From: Chitinophagales bacterium
GTDB lineage: Bacteria; Bacteroidota; Bacteroidia; Chitinophagales; Saprospiraceae
Reading direction: 5' to 3'
Assembly: GCA_013297745.1 (NCBI GenBank)
Contig: JAAFIM010000006.1
Location: 27,929-91,928 of the forward strand
Length of the DNA: 64,000 nt
In this document: piece by piece, positions 46,435-56,015 of the stretch
Layout of the letters: every line of letters begins with the position of its first letter
How positions within the stretch are numbered: the stretch's first letter is position 1
The notes under the pieces: model-generated
Told to the model about the DNA's origin: nothing
What the model saw: only the letters and a program-made list of their open reading frames with translations
The model's database searches: none
Position numbers and translations under genes: made by a program

Positions 46435-48513
46435 TTATTTTTCTTTTTTAGTTTGAAAATAAGCCCGCACGCCCGCGTAAATGCGACGACCTTGCAAAGG
46501 GGCAAAGTTATAAGCGGTATCAAAATAAGGGCTAAAACCTACAGCCGCGTTGGGGTCGTTATACCCAGCCAAAGGGGAAAAATTGGGCAGATAGTTTAAT
46601 AAATTGCTTATGCCGATATAAATTTCCAAGTTTTGTAGCGGCAAAGTTTTGTTAATTTGTACATTATGCAAAGCAAACGCTTCAGCAAGCAATGGGCGGG
46701 CTGTAGTATTGAGATTTCCGTTGGCATCTACGTCAAAAACAGCAGGCATAAAAGTAGGGGATACAAACTTGCCCGTATAAGCAAAAATTAAACCGTATTT
46801 TTTCCAATCATAAGCCAAAACCGCGTTAGCATTCCAACGGGTAGAAAATTCAATAGCCGTTTTTGTGGTTTGGTTGGCTGCATCTATTTCATATTTATTC
46901 GCCCAGTTGAGGCTTGCATTTAATTGCCAACTTAACCCATTTTTTAAAATATGATTATAACTCCCATTCAACCCTTTTATTTCGCTATAACCGTTGAGAT
47001 TGGCGTAAATAATCGCGTTGGGTTGGCTATAATCGGCTATAATTGCGTTTTGAAAACGGCTAAAAAAACCGTTAATTTGTGCATTAACGCTATATTTGGG
47101 CTTATCTTTTTTATAAATAAAGGTAGAATTGATAGAAAAAGACCGTTCAGGTTGTAGATTATCGTCTATGACGACCTGTCTTTGCCCAGTGACAAACGCG
47201 TGGTCTTCAGTGAAGACATTAACTAGCCTAAAACCTGTGCCGCAGTTGGTTTTGAACTGCCAAACAGGGTTAAAATTATGTACGAATAAAAAGCGGGGGC
47301 TAAACACAGGGTTAAAATTAGGAGCTAAATCCAATCTCGCACCTGCCGTAATGGCTGTTTTAGGGCTTATTTGCCAATTATCTTCCAACATCAAAGCGGG
47401 AATTATAGTATTAACAGGTTTATTTTGGTTGTCAAGGGTAGCGGTTGCGCTGCTGTTGTCGTCGTAAAATTCATATCTAAAATTAGCCAAAAAAGTAAGC
47501 GAATGAGTATTCAATTGCCATTTTTGTACCCCATTTATAAAAAATAACACCTGATTGGCTTTGTATTGAACGTCGCCATAGTAAGAATTTTGCAAATGTA
47601 AGCTCGCGCCTTGTTGGATAAACCTGTTTTTATCCCCTAAATAAATCCGCGCGGTATTTTCTACCCGATGCGTGCGAATATACTCACCATAAATAGTATT
47701 AGAGCCATAATTTTCTCGGAAATAGTCATTTTTTAGATAATTATAAACCCCGTTGCGGCGATTTTCATAATAGTATTTGCCCATAAACGTATTTTTTAGC
47801 GATTTAGCCCCAAAAGTAAATTTTTGCATCAGGTTAAACCGTTCAAACTGTACATTATCGCCAAAGTTATCTCGGTTGCGGTCTTGGTAGTTTCTACTGC
47901 TGGCAAAATGTACGGCGGTGAGCGTAGCCACTTTTTTTAGATTATAATCATAAGCTGTGTTGAAAAAAATATCGTTTAAATTTGAAGCCTGCAAATCCAT
48001 TTTCAACAAACCGCAACCGTCGGGAGTTTTGGTTTGTATGTTGATAACCCCCCCGATAGCTTCCGTGCCATAATATACGGAGGCCGCCCCACGCTCAATA
48101 TCTATATTTTCAATAATAGCAGTCGGCACACTATTTAGCCCATAAACAGCCGCCAAATTGCCGTACAAAGGGATGCCGTCAATAGCTACAGCGGTATAAA
48201 CGCCGCCGATGCCGTTGATATTGATAGAGTTAGTACCACAGACCCCGCAAGCGATATTGTTTTGCAATCCGTTGGCTATAGATAAAACTTCTACAAAATT
48301 GTTGGGAGCAAATATGCGTTTGTAATCGTCAGGCGCAATTTGCAAATCTATATTGGCGGCGGCTGCAAGTTGATAAACGCTATCCACCACGTAAATTTCT
48401 TGCAAATCTGCATTTGTCAAACTATCATTAGCGCGTGTATCGGGCTGCGCAAAAAGGTGAGCAGTGGATAAAAAACAAAAAATGATAACAAAAAAGGCGT
48501 TTATTTTTTGCAT
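46435..48513 (-). CDS. TonB-dependent outer-membrane receptor with CxxC plug
   Basis: A 692-aa receptor. ATG at 48513 (minus strand) starts MQKINAFFVIIFCFLSTAHL, a signal peptide; a TTG two codons upstream is also possible. The plug shows NGLQNNIACGVCGTNSININ, then VAIDGIPLYG and RGAASVYYGTEAIGGVINI; the barrel follows to the terminal aromatic-rich strand. The CGVCG in the plug is a feature shared by one subgroup of Bacteroidota receptors, but the substrate (iron complex, metal or vitamin) is not deducible. Divergent from holA with a perfect promoter. Confidence 0.88.
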   Translation of the reverse strand: MQKINAFFVIIFCFLSTAHLFAQPDTRANDSLTNADLQEIYVVDSVYQLAAAANIDLQIAPDDYKRIFAPNNFVEVLSIANGLQNNIACGVCGTNSININGIGGVYTAVAIDGIPLYGNLAAVYGLNSVPTAIIENIDIERGAASVYYGTEAIGGVINIQTKTPDGCGLLKMDLQASNLNDIFFNTAYDYNLKKVATLTAVHFASSRNYQDRNRDNFGDNVQFERFNLMQKFTFGAKSLKNTFMGKYYYENRRNGVYNYLKNDYFRENYGSNTIYGEYIRTHRVENTARIYLGDKNRFIQQGASLHLQNSYYGDVQYKANQVLFFINGVQKWQLNTHSLTFLANFRYEFYDDNSSATATLDNQNKPVNTIIPALMLEDNWQISPKTAITAGARLDLAPNFNPVFSPRFLFVHNFNPVWQFKTNCGTGFRLVNVFTEDHAFVTGQRQVVIDDNLQPERSFSINSTFIYKKDKPKYSVNAQINGFFSRFQNAIIADYSQPNAIIYANLNGYSEIKGLNGSYNHILKNGLSWQLNASLNWANKYEIDAANQTTKTAIEFSTRWNANAVLAYDWKKYGLIFAYTGKFVSPTFMPAVFDVDANGNLNTTARPLLAEAFALHNVQINKTLPLQNLEIYIGISNLLNYLPNFSPLAGYNDPNAAVGFSPYFDTAYNFAPLQGRRIYAGVRAYFQTKKEK

Positions 48514-48543
48514 TTTCAAAAATTTAATCCGTTAATAATTCTG

Positions 48544-48574
48544 CAAAGGTATAAATGTTTTTAATAAATACAAA
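48544..48574 (-). promoter_or_regulatory. Consensus promoter of the TonB receptor gene
   Basis: On the minus strand TTTG (48574-48571), 19 bp, TACCTTTG (48551-48544): an exact match to the Bacteroidota consensus, about 30 bp upstream of the start codon. Confidence 0.85.
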
Positions 48575-48685
48575 ATTTTATTTTCGTACAACCTAAATTT
48601 TTGTATAAAAAAGAGGAAATATCGTCCAAGTGATTATTTTTTTGAAAAAAAACAAAAAAAAAGCACAAACTTTGTATAAAAGTTG

Positions 48686-48693
48686 TACCTTTG
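48686..48693 (+). promoter_or_regulatory. -7 promoter box for holA
   Basis: TACCTTTG, 19 bp before the ATG. A TTTG at 48671-48674 is only 11 bp upstream, so the -33 element is unclear. Confidence 0.5.
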
Positions 48694-48712
48694 TGAGAAA
48701 TAAAATTACAAA

Positions 48713-49774
48713 ATGAATTTCGCTGATTTACAAAAAGAAATACAAAAAAAACAATTCAAGCCCGTTTACATTCTGCACGGAGAAGAGAGTTATTATATAG
48801 ATGAGTTGGTGGCAAGTTTTGAAAAATGGGTACTAACTGAAGAGGAAAAGAGTTTTAACTTGAGTATTTTGTACGGGAAAGAGATTGAGTTTAAACAGGT
48901 TTTGGACGCAGCCAAACAGTTTCCGATGGTTACGGATTTATTGCCGACGGCTACAACGCGGCGGTTGGTGATAGTAAAAGAAGCGCAGGAGTTGAAAACA
49001 TTAGAGAATTTAGCCCCTTATTTTGAGCGTCCAGTTCCCAGCACCGTGTTGGTGATAGCACACAAGCATAAAAGTTTGGACAAGCGCAAAAAATGGGTAA
49101 AAACGTTGGAAGCCGCAGCCAGCGCGGTGGTTTTTGAAAGCACTAAAATCAAAGACGGCCAACTTAATAATTGGATAAGCAATTATATCCAAGAACACCG
49201 CTACAAAGCAGAGCCGCAAGTGGTGGAGGTGTTGGCGCAGAGTTTGGGGAATGATTTGGGAAAAATATCAAATGAGTTGGACAAATTGTTTATCAATGTT
49301 CCCCCCTCGCAGCCTATTACGAGCCAACTGGTGCAGCAATACATAGGCATAAGCAAAGATTATAACGTATTTGAACTACAAAGCGCGCTGGGAAAAAAAG
49401 ACGAAGCAAAAGCGTTAAAAATTGTTAATCATTTTTGCAAAAATCCCAAAGACAACCCGATGCCAGCCGTAACGGCTATATTGTACGGTTATTTTAGCAA
49501 ATTATACGCCCTATCGGCGCTCAAAAGTGCAGGACAGAATCCCAAAGATAAAGCTAAAGAGGTGGATATTTTGCCTTTTTTATTATCGGAGTATGAAAAT
49601 GCGTTGAAGTTCTATAACCGATTGCAATTAGAGCAGGTGTTGGCGTTGTTGTTGGAATACGATTTGAGAAGCAAAGGGGTTGCGCCCCGATACAAAGACG
49701 ATATGATGTACAGCGAAAATACAGATTATGACGGTTTGATAATAGAATTAGCGTATAAAATTCTACATTGTTAA
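48713..49774 (+). CDS. holA: DNA polymerase III delta subunit
   Basis: A 353-aa clamp-loader subunit. N-terminal region KPVYILHGEESYYIDELVAS, a degenerate P-loop-like position typical of delta, then ARRLVIVKEAQELK-like (TTRRLVIVKEAQELK), the AAA+ lid region (SLGNDLGKISNELDKLFINV) and a C-terminal helical collar (DLRSKG). Normal length. It opens the beta clamp for loading at primed DNA. Confidence 0.93.
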   Translation: MNFADLQKEIQKKQFKPVYILHGEESYYIDELVASFEKWVLTEEEKSFNLSILYGKEIEFKQVLDAAKQFPMVTDLLPTATTRRLVIVKEAQELKTLENLAPYFERPVPSTVLVIAHKHKSLDKRKKWVKTLEAAASAVVFESTKIKDGQLNNWISNYIQEHRYKAEPQVVEVLAQSLGNDLGKISNELDKLFINVPPSQPITSQLVQQYIGISKDYNVFELQSALGKKDEAKALKIVNHFCKNPKDNPMPAVTAILYGYFSKLYALSALKSAGQNPKDKAKEVDILPFLLSEYENALKFYNRLQLEQVLALLLEYDLRSKGVAPRYKDDMMYSENTDYDGLIIELAYKILHC

Positions 49775-49858
49775 AATTTGGCATAGTTTTTGCTGCATAT
49801 TTTTTTGCCAAAATTCACTAACTTTTAAAAAAATCATCACTCAAAAAAAGTTTATATT

Positions 49859-50224
49859 ATGAAAAAGATATTTTTAAGCATTTTAGCTTTTAGTTTGTAC
49901 GGTGCAAGTACTTTTGCCCAATCAGCTGAGGTAAAATTGTACGCCGAAAAGTCTGCAGAAGCGTATTGCACCTGCAACGGCTTTGTAAAACTTATTGATG
50001 CGCAAATTGCTGCTATGGACAATCTTATCAGCAGCGAAGAATTAGCCAATCAAACAAATGCATCAATGAAAGATATGCAAATGTGCACTATTGAACTCAA
50101 TCAATATATGCCAGACTTAAACCGCGAAACTGCTGGGGAAGTGGAGAAGCTAACCCAACAAATAATGGATAAAAAATATCCAGATTGTGCCAAAAAAATC
50201 GCACGTTTGACGGAAAAAAAGTAA
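49859..50224 (+). CDS. Small secreted Cys-containing protein 1
   Basis: A 121-aa protein with a signal peptide (LSILAFSLYGASTFAQS). The mature part is helical with four Cys: YCTCNGF early, then MCTIELNQ and DCAKKI. Paralogous to the next gene, which keeps the same Cys positions. The pattern suggests two disulfides in a periplasmic or secreted helical domain. Function unknown. Confidence 0.65.
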   Translation: MKKIFLSILAFSLYGASTFAQSAEVKLYAEKSAEAYCTCNGFVKLIDAQIAAMDNLISSEELANQTNASMKDMQMCTIELNQYMPDLNRETAGEVEKLTQQIMDKKYPDCAKKIARLTEKK

Positions 50225-50263
50225 TTTAATTTAATTTTTAACCCAATAACAATTTCCCTACAG

Positions 50264-50635
50264 ATGACAATGAAAACATTAACTTTTTTGACCGCTTGTT
50301 TGGCTTTTACAACCTTATCAGCCCAAACTAAACAAGAAAATATACAATGGGCAGCCGAAAAAATGGCAAATCAATTTTGTGAATGTCAAGCTTTATCTAT
50401 AATGTTGGATGTGCGTATAGAAGAAACGCAAAAAAAGACAAACCAACAACAAGCAGCTGAGAAAATTTTACCATATTTGGCTGAAGTTGAAAATTGTTTA
50501 GCTCCTTTTGCTGTTTATAACGCCAAACTAAATGAAAGTGAGCAAGTAGAAGCCGCCAATACAATGCGGTTAATTATGCGCAATCAATGCCCTAAAATTG
50601 CGGATAAATTTGACGCCGCAGAAGGCAAAAAATAA
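50264..50635 (+). CDS. Small secreted Cys-containing protein 2 (paralogue)
   Basis: A 123-aa protein with a signal peptide (LTFLTACLAFTTLSAQ); start may be ATG 50264 or 50270. The mature part has FCECQALS, NCLAPF and QCPKIA, aligning with the four Cys of the preceding gene. The two genes are 39 bp apart and share a terminator, so they are a tandem duplication expressed together. Confidence 0.65.
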   Translation: MTMKTLTFLTACLAFTTLSAQTKQENIQWAAEKMANQFCECQALSIMLDVRIEETQKKTNQQQAAEKILPYLAEVENCLAPFAVYNAKLNESEQVEAANTMRLIMRNQCPKIADKFDAAEGKK

Positions 50636-50647
50636 CCATTCTAACAA

Positions 50648-50686
50648 AAAAAACCTTGCCACAATACGCGGCAGGGTTTTTTTTTA
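50648..50686. terminator. Bidirectional terminator between convergent genes
   Basis: The stem AACC(T)TGCC / GGCA(G)GGTT has a 9-nt loop, with A-run and T-run on either side. It serves the Cys-protein pair and argB. Confidence 0.85.
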
Positions 50687-50710
50687 TTCGCAAAAAGGTT
50701 ATACAATCTG

Positions 50711-51511
50711 TTAAAAACTAATCGTTGTACCTGACGCTGGTGGATTTTGGCATAAACTTAATAATTGTAGCGCGTCTCCAATTTGTACCAAACCAACTCC
50801 AGCTTCCAGCGCATCAAAAGCATTTTCTAATTTGGGAATCATTCCACCGCTAATTACGCCGCTTTGTTTGTAGGTTTCAAAATTTTGAGCATTGATACGA
50901 TGAATTACAGAATTATCATCTTTGGGATTTTCCAAAACGCCCGTTTTTTCAAACCCATAAATCAACCGCACCGCATAATCTCGGCTAAGGGCTTTGGCCA
51001 AACAAGCAGCTATAGTGTCCGCGTTGATATTCAGCAATTGACCTTGAGCATCGTGCGCTATGGGGCTAAACACAGGGCTAATATGTTGAGCTAAAATAGT
51101 TTTGATAAAAGCCGTATTGACAGATTCGGGGCTAATATCACCCACCAAACCATAATCAATTTCTTGCACAGGGCGGCGGGTAGCTTGTATAACGTTAGCG
51201 TCTGCCCCAGACAAACCAATAGCATTTTGGTTGGCTTTTTGCAATAAAGCGACTATGTTTTTGTTGACTAATCCCGCATAAACCATAACCACAATTTTCA
51301 ACATCGCTTCATCAGTAACCCTGCGCCCGTTTATCATTACGGCTTCGATGCCCAACTGTTTGGAAAATTCAGTGGCAATTTTTCCCCCGCCGTGGACTAG
51401 AATTTTCGGGTTGGGGATTTGTGCAAATTGGGCTAAAAAAATGGCTAAATCGTGGCTATTGTCGATTACATTACCACCAATTTTAACCACAAAAAGGGTT
51501 TGTTTATTCAT
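50711..51511 (-). CDS. argB: Acetylglutamate kinase-type amino-acid kinase
   Basis: I set the start at 51511 (MNKQTLFVVKIGGNVIDNSH); the frame continues 54 codons further upstream, but that part is hydrophobic A/T-rich sequence outside the family. The 266-aa protein shows KIGGNV, ILVHGGGKIATEFSKQLGI, GLSGADANVIQATRR, and ISGGMIPKLENAFDAL, all typical of ArgB. It phosphorylates N-acetylglutamate (in some Bacteroidota N-succinylglutamate) in arginine synthesis. No other arg genes are adjacent. Confidence 0.92.
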   Translation of the reverse strand: MNKQTLFVVKIGGNVIDNSHDLAIFLAQFAQIPNPKILVHGGGKIATEFSKQLGIEAVMINGRRVTDEAMLKIVVMVYAGLVNKNIVALLQKANQNAIGLSGADANVIQATRRPVQEIDYGLVGDISPESVNTAFIKTILAQHISPVFSPIAHDAQGQLLNINADTIAACLAKALSRDYAVRLIYGFEKTGVLENPKDDNSVIHRINAQNFETYKQSGVISGGMIPKLENAFDALEAGVGLVQIGDALQLLSLCQNPPASGTTISF

Positions 51512-51681
51512 ATAAAAGTTTATAAAAAATAGAAGGTTTATAACAGCAAAAATTCTAAATCGGAACATTTGCCCCCAAATAATTGTTGCTAATTGTCGCT
51601 GCAAAAAAAATACAAAAATATAAATTTGAATAAAAATATACGAAAAAAGCTGCAAAATAAACGTATTTATCAAAAAAAAGC

Positions 51682-51689
51682 TACTTTTG
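51682..51689 (+). promoter_or_regulatory. -7 promoter box for terC
   Basis: TACTTTTG matches TAnnTTTG, 56 bp before the ATG. No clear -33 element. Confidence 0.45.
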
Positions 51690-51745
51690 CGCCTTCAAAA
51701 AATATACAATTAACCAATTTTTATAATAAAACTTAAAAATAAAAA

Positions 51746-52687
51746 ATGTTTGAGCAATTAATCGCACCATTGGCTACTTCTCAAGGCTTGATAGCCTTAG
51801 TTATGCTAACCCTAATGGAGGTTGTTTTGGGGATAGACAACATCATTTTTATCTCTATTGTAGCGGGTAAATTACCCGAAAAAGAACAACCACGTGCGCG
51901 AAACTTAGGTTTATTGTTGGCTTTGGGCTTGAGGGTAGTTTTATTGTTTGGTATAGCTTTTATCATTGCTATGCAAGACCCAATTTTGAGTTTTGCTTAT
52001 GGCGAAACTATAGTAGAAAATACAAGCAACACCGTTATTGTAGACCACGCAGGCACACACGAGGCAGCAGGGCATAAAAGTTATATCGCTTCCGCTAAAT
52101 TTACGGGACAAAGTATTATTTTGATATTGGGCGGGGTATTTTTGCTGTATAAAAGTGTGGCAGAAATTCATCACAAATTGGAGGGAGAAGAGTCCCACGG
52201 CGACGACGGCAAGCCCAAAGCGAGTAAATTAAGCCAAGTCATCACCCAAATAGCTATTCTTAACATCGTATTTTCTTTTGATTCTATTTTGACGGCGGTC
52301 GGTTTGACCCAAGATATGAGCAAACAGCATTTAGACCCCACTTTGATTATGATTTTGGGGGTTATTTTCTCGATGTTGATAATGATGAGTTTTGCCGCAC
52401 CATTGAGCCGCTTTGTGAATAAACACCCTTCTATACAAATGTTGGCTTTATCCTTTTTGATATTAATTGGCTTTATGTTGATTACTGAAGGCGCGCACAT
52501 AGCCAAAATGGAACTTTTCTACGCGCACATCGGCGCAATCCCCAAAGGCTATCTGTACTTTGCTATGGTGTTTGCCGTATTGGTTGAATTTTTGAACATT
52601 CGCGGGCGCAAACAGTCTAAACCTGTGCAAGTGCGAGGCGTGTTTGAAGAAGCCAAAGACAGACATTTGTACGATTTGGATAAATAA
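51746..52687 (+). CDS. TerC-family integral membrane protein
   Basis: A 313-aa polytopic protein with TerC signatures: MEVVLGIDNIIFISIVAGKL in the first helices and LNIVFSFDSILTAVGLTQDM in the second half, each with acidic residues inside the membrane. About seven helices. TerC/Alx-type proteins export manganese or link to tellurite resistance; here probably Mn homeostasis. A His/Asp-rich loop (about residues 140-165) lies in the middle. Stand-alone gene. Confidence 0.9.
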   Translation: MFEQLIAPLATSQGLIALVMLTLMEVVLGIDNIIFISIVAGKLPEKEQPRARNLGLLLALGLRVVLLFGIAFIIAMQDPILSFAYGETIVENTSNTVIVDHAGTHEAAGHKSYIASAKFTGQSIILILGGVFLLYKSVAEIHHKLEGEESHGDDGKPKASKLSQVITQIAILNIVFSFDSILTAVGLTQDMSKQHLDPTLIMILGVIFSMLIMMSFAAPLSRFVNKHPSIQMLALSFLILIGFMLITEGAHIAKMELFYAHIGAIPKGYLYFAMVFAVLVEFLNIRGRKQSKPVQVRGVFEEAKDRHLYDLDK

Positions 52688-52748
52688 ATTTTTTTTCACC
52701 ATAGCTGTTATGAATAGCAGTCCGAACTTCCTATTTTTAACTTTCATT

Positions 52749-54335
52749 ATGCGAACTTTTTTTGCATTTTTATTACTATTTTTTGCGCTCGCCAATACCA
52801 ACCAAGCCCAAGAAAAATTTAATCCCGAAAATCTACCCACTTATAATTCCAAATCTTATCAGAAAGGTGAAGTAGTTAAAAAGCCAACTAAATTTAGCGT
52901 GCCTGTGTTGGTTACGACAACAAAAGATAATTCTTATTTGCTATTTAATAGCTTTACAGGGCTAAGGGGAGTTATTTTCGATAAAAATCTAAAAAATATA
53001 ACCCCGAATAAAAAAGCTATTGAGTTAAATTTTGAAGTCAATGGAAAGTTAGCTTATTTACAGGCTCTTTATCCCATTAAAGATAAGTTGTATGCTTTTA
53101 CTACAGTGTATGATAAAAAAGCCGATACGAAAACTTTCTATTGTCAGCCTATTGACCCCAAAACGCTGATTGTTGCTGGCGCTGCTACGGAAGTTTCCAA
53201 AATAACTGGAGTCAATAGTCTCAGGGAGGGGGCATTCATAATACAACCTTCTGCGGACAGTAGCCGCTTGTTGATTTATATGAGTAGACCCAGCCACTAC
53301 CAAGACAATGCAATGTATGCGCTTGCGGTATTGGATGCCGAAATGCGGACATTGTGGAGTAAAACGTTAAAAATGCCTTACGAAGAAAAATTCTTTGAGT
53401 TCCAAGACCTCGTGGTGGATAATGAAAGTAACGTTTATTTGCTGGCTAAATTATATAAAAACAAGTTTATAAAAAAAGAAAAACATAGAGGTCAAGTCAA
53501 CTATAGTTATAAAATTTTGCCGTTTAATAGCAAAGGTGAACAACTTGGTGAAACAGATATAGAACTGGATGAAAAAAAGTTTGTGGAGCAAGTCTCTCTG
53601 ACAAAATCCAATGGCGTATTGAGGTGTATTGGGTTTTATAGTAACAAACTTATTGAGGGCGTAGCAGGTTTATTCTATCTGGAATTAGATGAACAATTAG
53701 CCAGCAAGAAAAAAGCCTATAAGGATTTGTCCATAGAAGATATAGAATCTGGGGATGGTCTAAACCGAAATTTTTGGTCGGAAACAGCTTCAGCAGATTT
53801 GTTATTGAGAAACTATAAAGTTAGATTTGTCTTGAGCAAATTGGATGGTAGCGTACAAATTGTGGCGGAGCAGCATTGGCTGGCATATTCTGGCAGTAGT
53901 AGTTCAGTTGCTGGTTATAATAGCTTTTTTGGTAATATAGTAGTCATCAATATCAGTGCGCAAGGGGAAATCCAATGGGTCAGTTTTATCAAGAAGTCTG
54001 AAGTTTACAGTGGAGAAGATAATTCAAGCCACGTATCTTGTAGTATTGGGGCGGAGGGAAGTAGATTTTATTTTAACGACCACGCCGAGAATTTTAATCC
54101 CAATAGAAAACACACTCATTCGCCATCTATTCTGGATAAATCTTACACAACAAGCGTTGTCCTTATTGATAACAATGGCAAACAGACAAGAGAATCTATA
54201 AGCGGCATCAGCCACAAAGATGGCTTTATATTGCCCAGCCTTAGCCGCTGGGATGGTGGCAATAATATGTACTTTCTTCGTATTCGCTTTTTTGAAGGAT
54301 ACTTTAGAATAGACAAAATGGAACTTGCCGATTAG
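52749..54335 (+). CDS. Secreted protein of unknown function
   Basis: I choose ATG 52749 (MRTFFAFLLLFFALANTNQA, signal peptide), because the upstream start at 52644 lies inside terC in another frame. The 528-aa mature protein is beta-rich with repeated aromatic strands (YLLFNSFTGLRGVIFD; NVYLLAKLYKNKFIKK), compatible with a beta-propeller-like fold. No sortase or T9SS C-terminal sorting domain is evident. Family not recognised. Confidence 0.7.
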   Translation: MRTFFAFLLLFFALANTNQAQEKFNPENLPTYNSKSYQKGEVVKKPTKFSVPVLVTTTKDNSYLLFNSFTGLRGVIFDKNLKNITPNKKAIELNFEVNGKLAYLQALYPIKDKLYAFTTVYDKKADTKTFYCQPIDPKTLIVAGAATEVSKITGVNSLREGAFIIQPSADSSRLLIYMSRPSHYQDNAMYALAVLDAEMRTLWSKTLKMPYEEKFFEFQDLVVDNESNVYLLAKLYKNKFIKKEKHRGQVNYSYKILPFNSKGEQLGETDIELDEKKFVEQVSLTKSNGVLRCIGFYSNKLIEGVAGLFYLELDEQLASKKKAYKDLSIEDIESGDGLNRNFWSETASADLLLRNYKVRFVLSKLDGSVQIVAEQHWLAYSGSSSSVAGYNSFFGNIVVINISAQGEIQWVSFIKKSEVYSGEDNSSHVSCSIGAEGSRFYFNDHAENFNPNRKHTHSPSILDKSYTTSVVLIDNNGKQTRESISGISHKDGFILPSLSRWDGGNNMYFLRIRFFEGYFRIDKMELAD

Positions 54336-54373
54336 CAGTTCTATACTATTTACAAATTAATTATTTATACACA

Positions 54374-55900
54374 ATGCACCAATATATTAGCGAATTTTCT
54401 GCCCACGTGGGCAAAACAATCACCGCCAAGGGTTGGATTTACAACATACGCAAGAGCAAAACCAACCTATTCTTTGAGCTTAGAGATGGTTCTGGTTTTT
54501 GCCAAGTGGTGGTATCAGCCGAAAAAGTGGGAGAGGCCGCTTTTGCACAAGCTGAACAATTAACTATAGAAAGCGCGGCTGCTTTTGTGGGTACTTTGAT
54601 AGCGGACGAACGCCAAAAAGGTGGGTTTGAAATTCAAGCCGATAGTTTTGAAATTTATCAAATCGCCGAAAATTATCCCCTTGCTCAACGTGAAAAAGAT
54701 TTAGGAATTTCTTTTTTGCAGGATAAACGCCATTTATGGCTGCGCAAAGAACGCCAATGGGCAATTATGCGCGTTCGCAACCAAATCATTATGGGCATAC
54801 ACGATTTCTTCCAAGCGAAAGGTTTTGTGCAAATGGACGCGCCCTTATTCACGGGCAATTCTTGCGAGGGAACAACCGATTTGTTTGAAACGGATTTTTT
54901 CGGCAAACCTGCTTATTTGTCCCAATCTGGGCAGCTATACGGCGAAGCGATGGCTATGGCGCAGGGTAAAATTTACACCTTTGGGCCTACTTTCCGCAGC
55001 GAAAAATCAGACACGCCGCGCCACTTGGCCGAGTTTTGGATGATAGAACCAGAAATGGCTTTCTACGAAAACGAGGACAATATGGAGTTGATGGAGCAGT
55101 TTATCAAATCTGTAATTGGGCGGGTTTTAGAACGTTGTCAAACTGAGTTGAAAGCCTTAGAACGCGACCTTAGCAAATTGGAAACGGTTGTGAATAGACC
55201 CTTTGCCAAAGTTTTGTACACAGATGCGGTCAAAATTTTGCGCGGCGAGTTGGAAGTAGAGGGCAAAAACGCGCTCAAAATTCAACAAGCCGATTTGGAA
55301 AATATCCAACGCCTTATCCAAGAAAAAACGGCAGAAATTGCCACCCGCGAGGCAGCGGTGAAATCTGGAACGCTCAAAAAGGGCGAAAAAGCATTTTACG
55401 AGGGCAAAATTATCAGCTTGCAGGGCGAGTTGGTGGATTTGAACGAAAAATTGCAAAACATACCCAAATGGATAGAATCAGCCAAAAATTTCCAATATGG
55501 GGAAGATTTGGGCAGCTCTGACGAAACGGTTTTGACCCGCACTTTTGATGCGCCTGTGATGGTTTATAACTGGCCTGCTTCGGTTAAGTCGTTCTATATG
55601 AAAGAGTTGAAAGGTACAGATTTGGTCAAAAACGTGGATTTATTGGCACCAGAAGGATACGGAGAAATCATCGGCGGTTCTGAACGCGAAACGGACATCA
55701 ACGTGCTATTGCGCAAGATGAAAGAACATAACCTTACCGAAGCCGAATTGGAATGGTATTTGGATTTGCGCCGTTTTGGTTCTGTGCCACATTCTGGGTT
55801 TGGATTAGGTTTGGAGCGTTTGGTGCGTTGGACTTGCAACCTGCCCCACGTGCGCGAAACTATCCCTTTCCCGCGCCGTTATGGGCGTTTATTTCCATAA
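54374..55900 (+). CDS. asnS: Asparaginyl-tRNA synthetase with a coiled-coil insertion
   Basis: A 508-aa class IIb synthetase. OB-fold anticodon-binding domain (KTITAKGWIYNIRKSKTNLF), class II motif 2 (FGPTFRSEKSDTPRHLAEFW) and motif 3 (GFGLGLERLVRW) are intact. Between KILRGELE and YGEDLGSSDE, about residues 295-375, there is a Glu/Lys/Ala-rich helical insertion (QRLIQEKTAEIATREAAVKS and following), which accounts for being about 40 residues longer than E. coli AsnRS. Function is otherwise standard. Confidence 0.95.
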   Translation: MHQYISEFSAHVGKTITAKGWIYNIRKSKTNLFFELRDGSGFCQVVVSAEKVGEAAFAQAEQLTIESAAAFVGTLIADERQKGGFEIQADSFEIYQIAENYPLAQREKDLGISFLQDKRHLWLRKERQWAIMRVRNQIIMGIHDFFQAKGFVQMDAPLFTGNSCEGTTDLFETDFFGKPAYLSQSGQLYGEAMAMAQGKIYTFGPTFRSEKSDTPRHLAEFWMIEPEMAFYENEDNMELMEQFIKSVIGRVLERCQTELKALERDLSKLETVVNRPFAKVLYTDAVKILRGELEVEGKNALKIQQADLENIQRLIQEKTAEIATREAAVKSGTLKKGEKAFYEGKIISLQGELVDLNEKLQNIPKWIESAKNFQYGEDLGSSDETVLTRTFDAPVMVYNWPASVKSFYMKELKGTDLVKNVDLLAPEGYGEIIGGSERETDINVLLRKMKEHNLTEAELEWYLDLRRFGSVPHSGFGLGLERLVRWTCNLPHVRETIPFPRRYGRLFP

Positions 55901-55907
55901 AAAGGAT

Positions 55908-55978
55908 AAAATTAGCCCACAAAAAGCAAAAAAACTTGCACAGTTGAAAAAAACAGCGTATTTTGCGGGCTAATTTTT
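55908..55978 (+). terminator. Terminator after asnS
   Basis: AAATTAGCCC(A)CAAAA pairs with TTTTG(C)GGGCTAATTT, with a loop of about 40 nt, followed by TTT. The stem is long but the loop is large. Confidence 0.65.
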
Positions 55979-56015
55979 AAACCAAATTACCAAAATCACT
56001 AAATATCAACCCATT

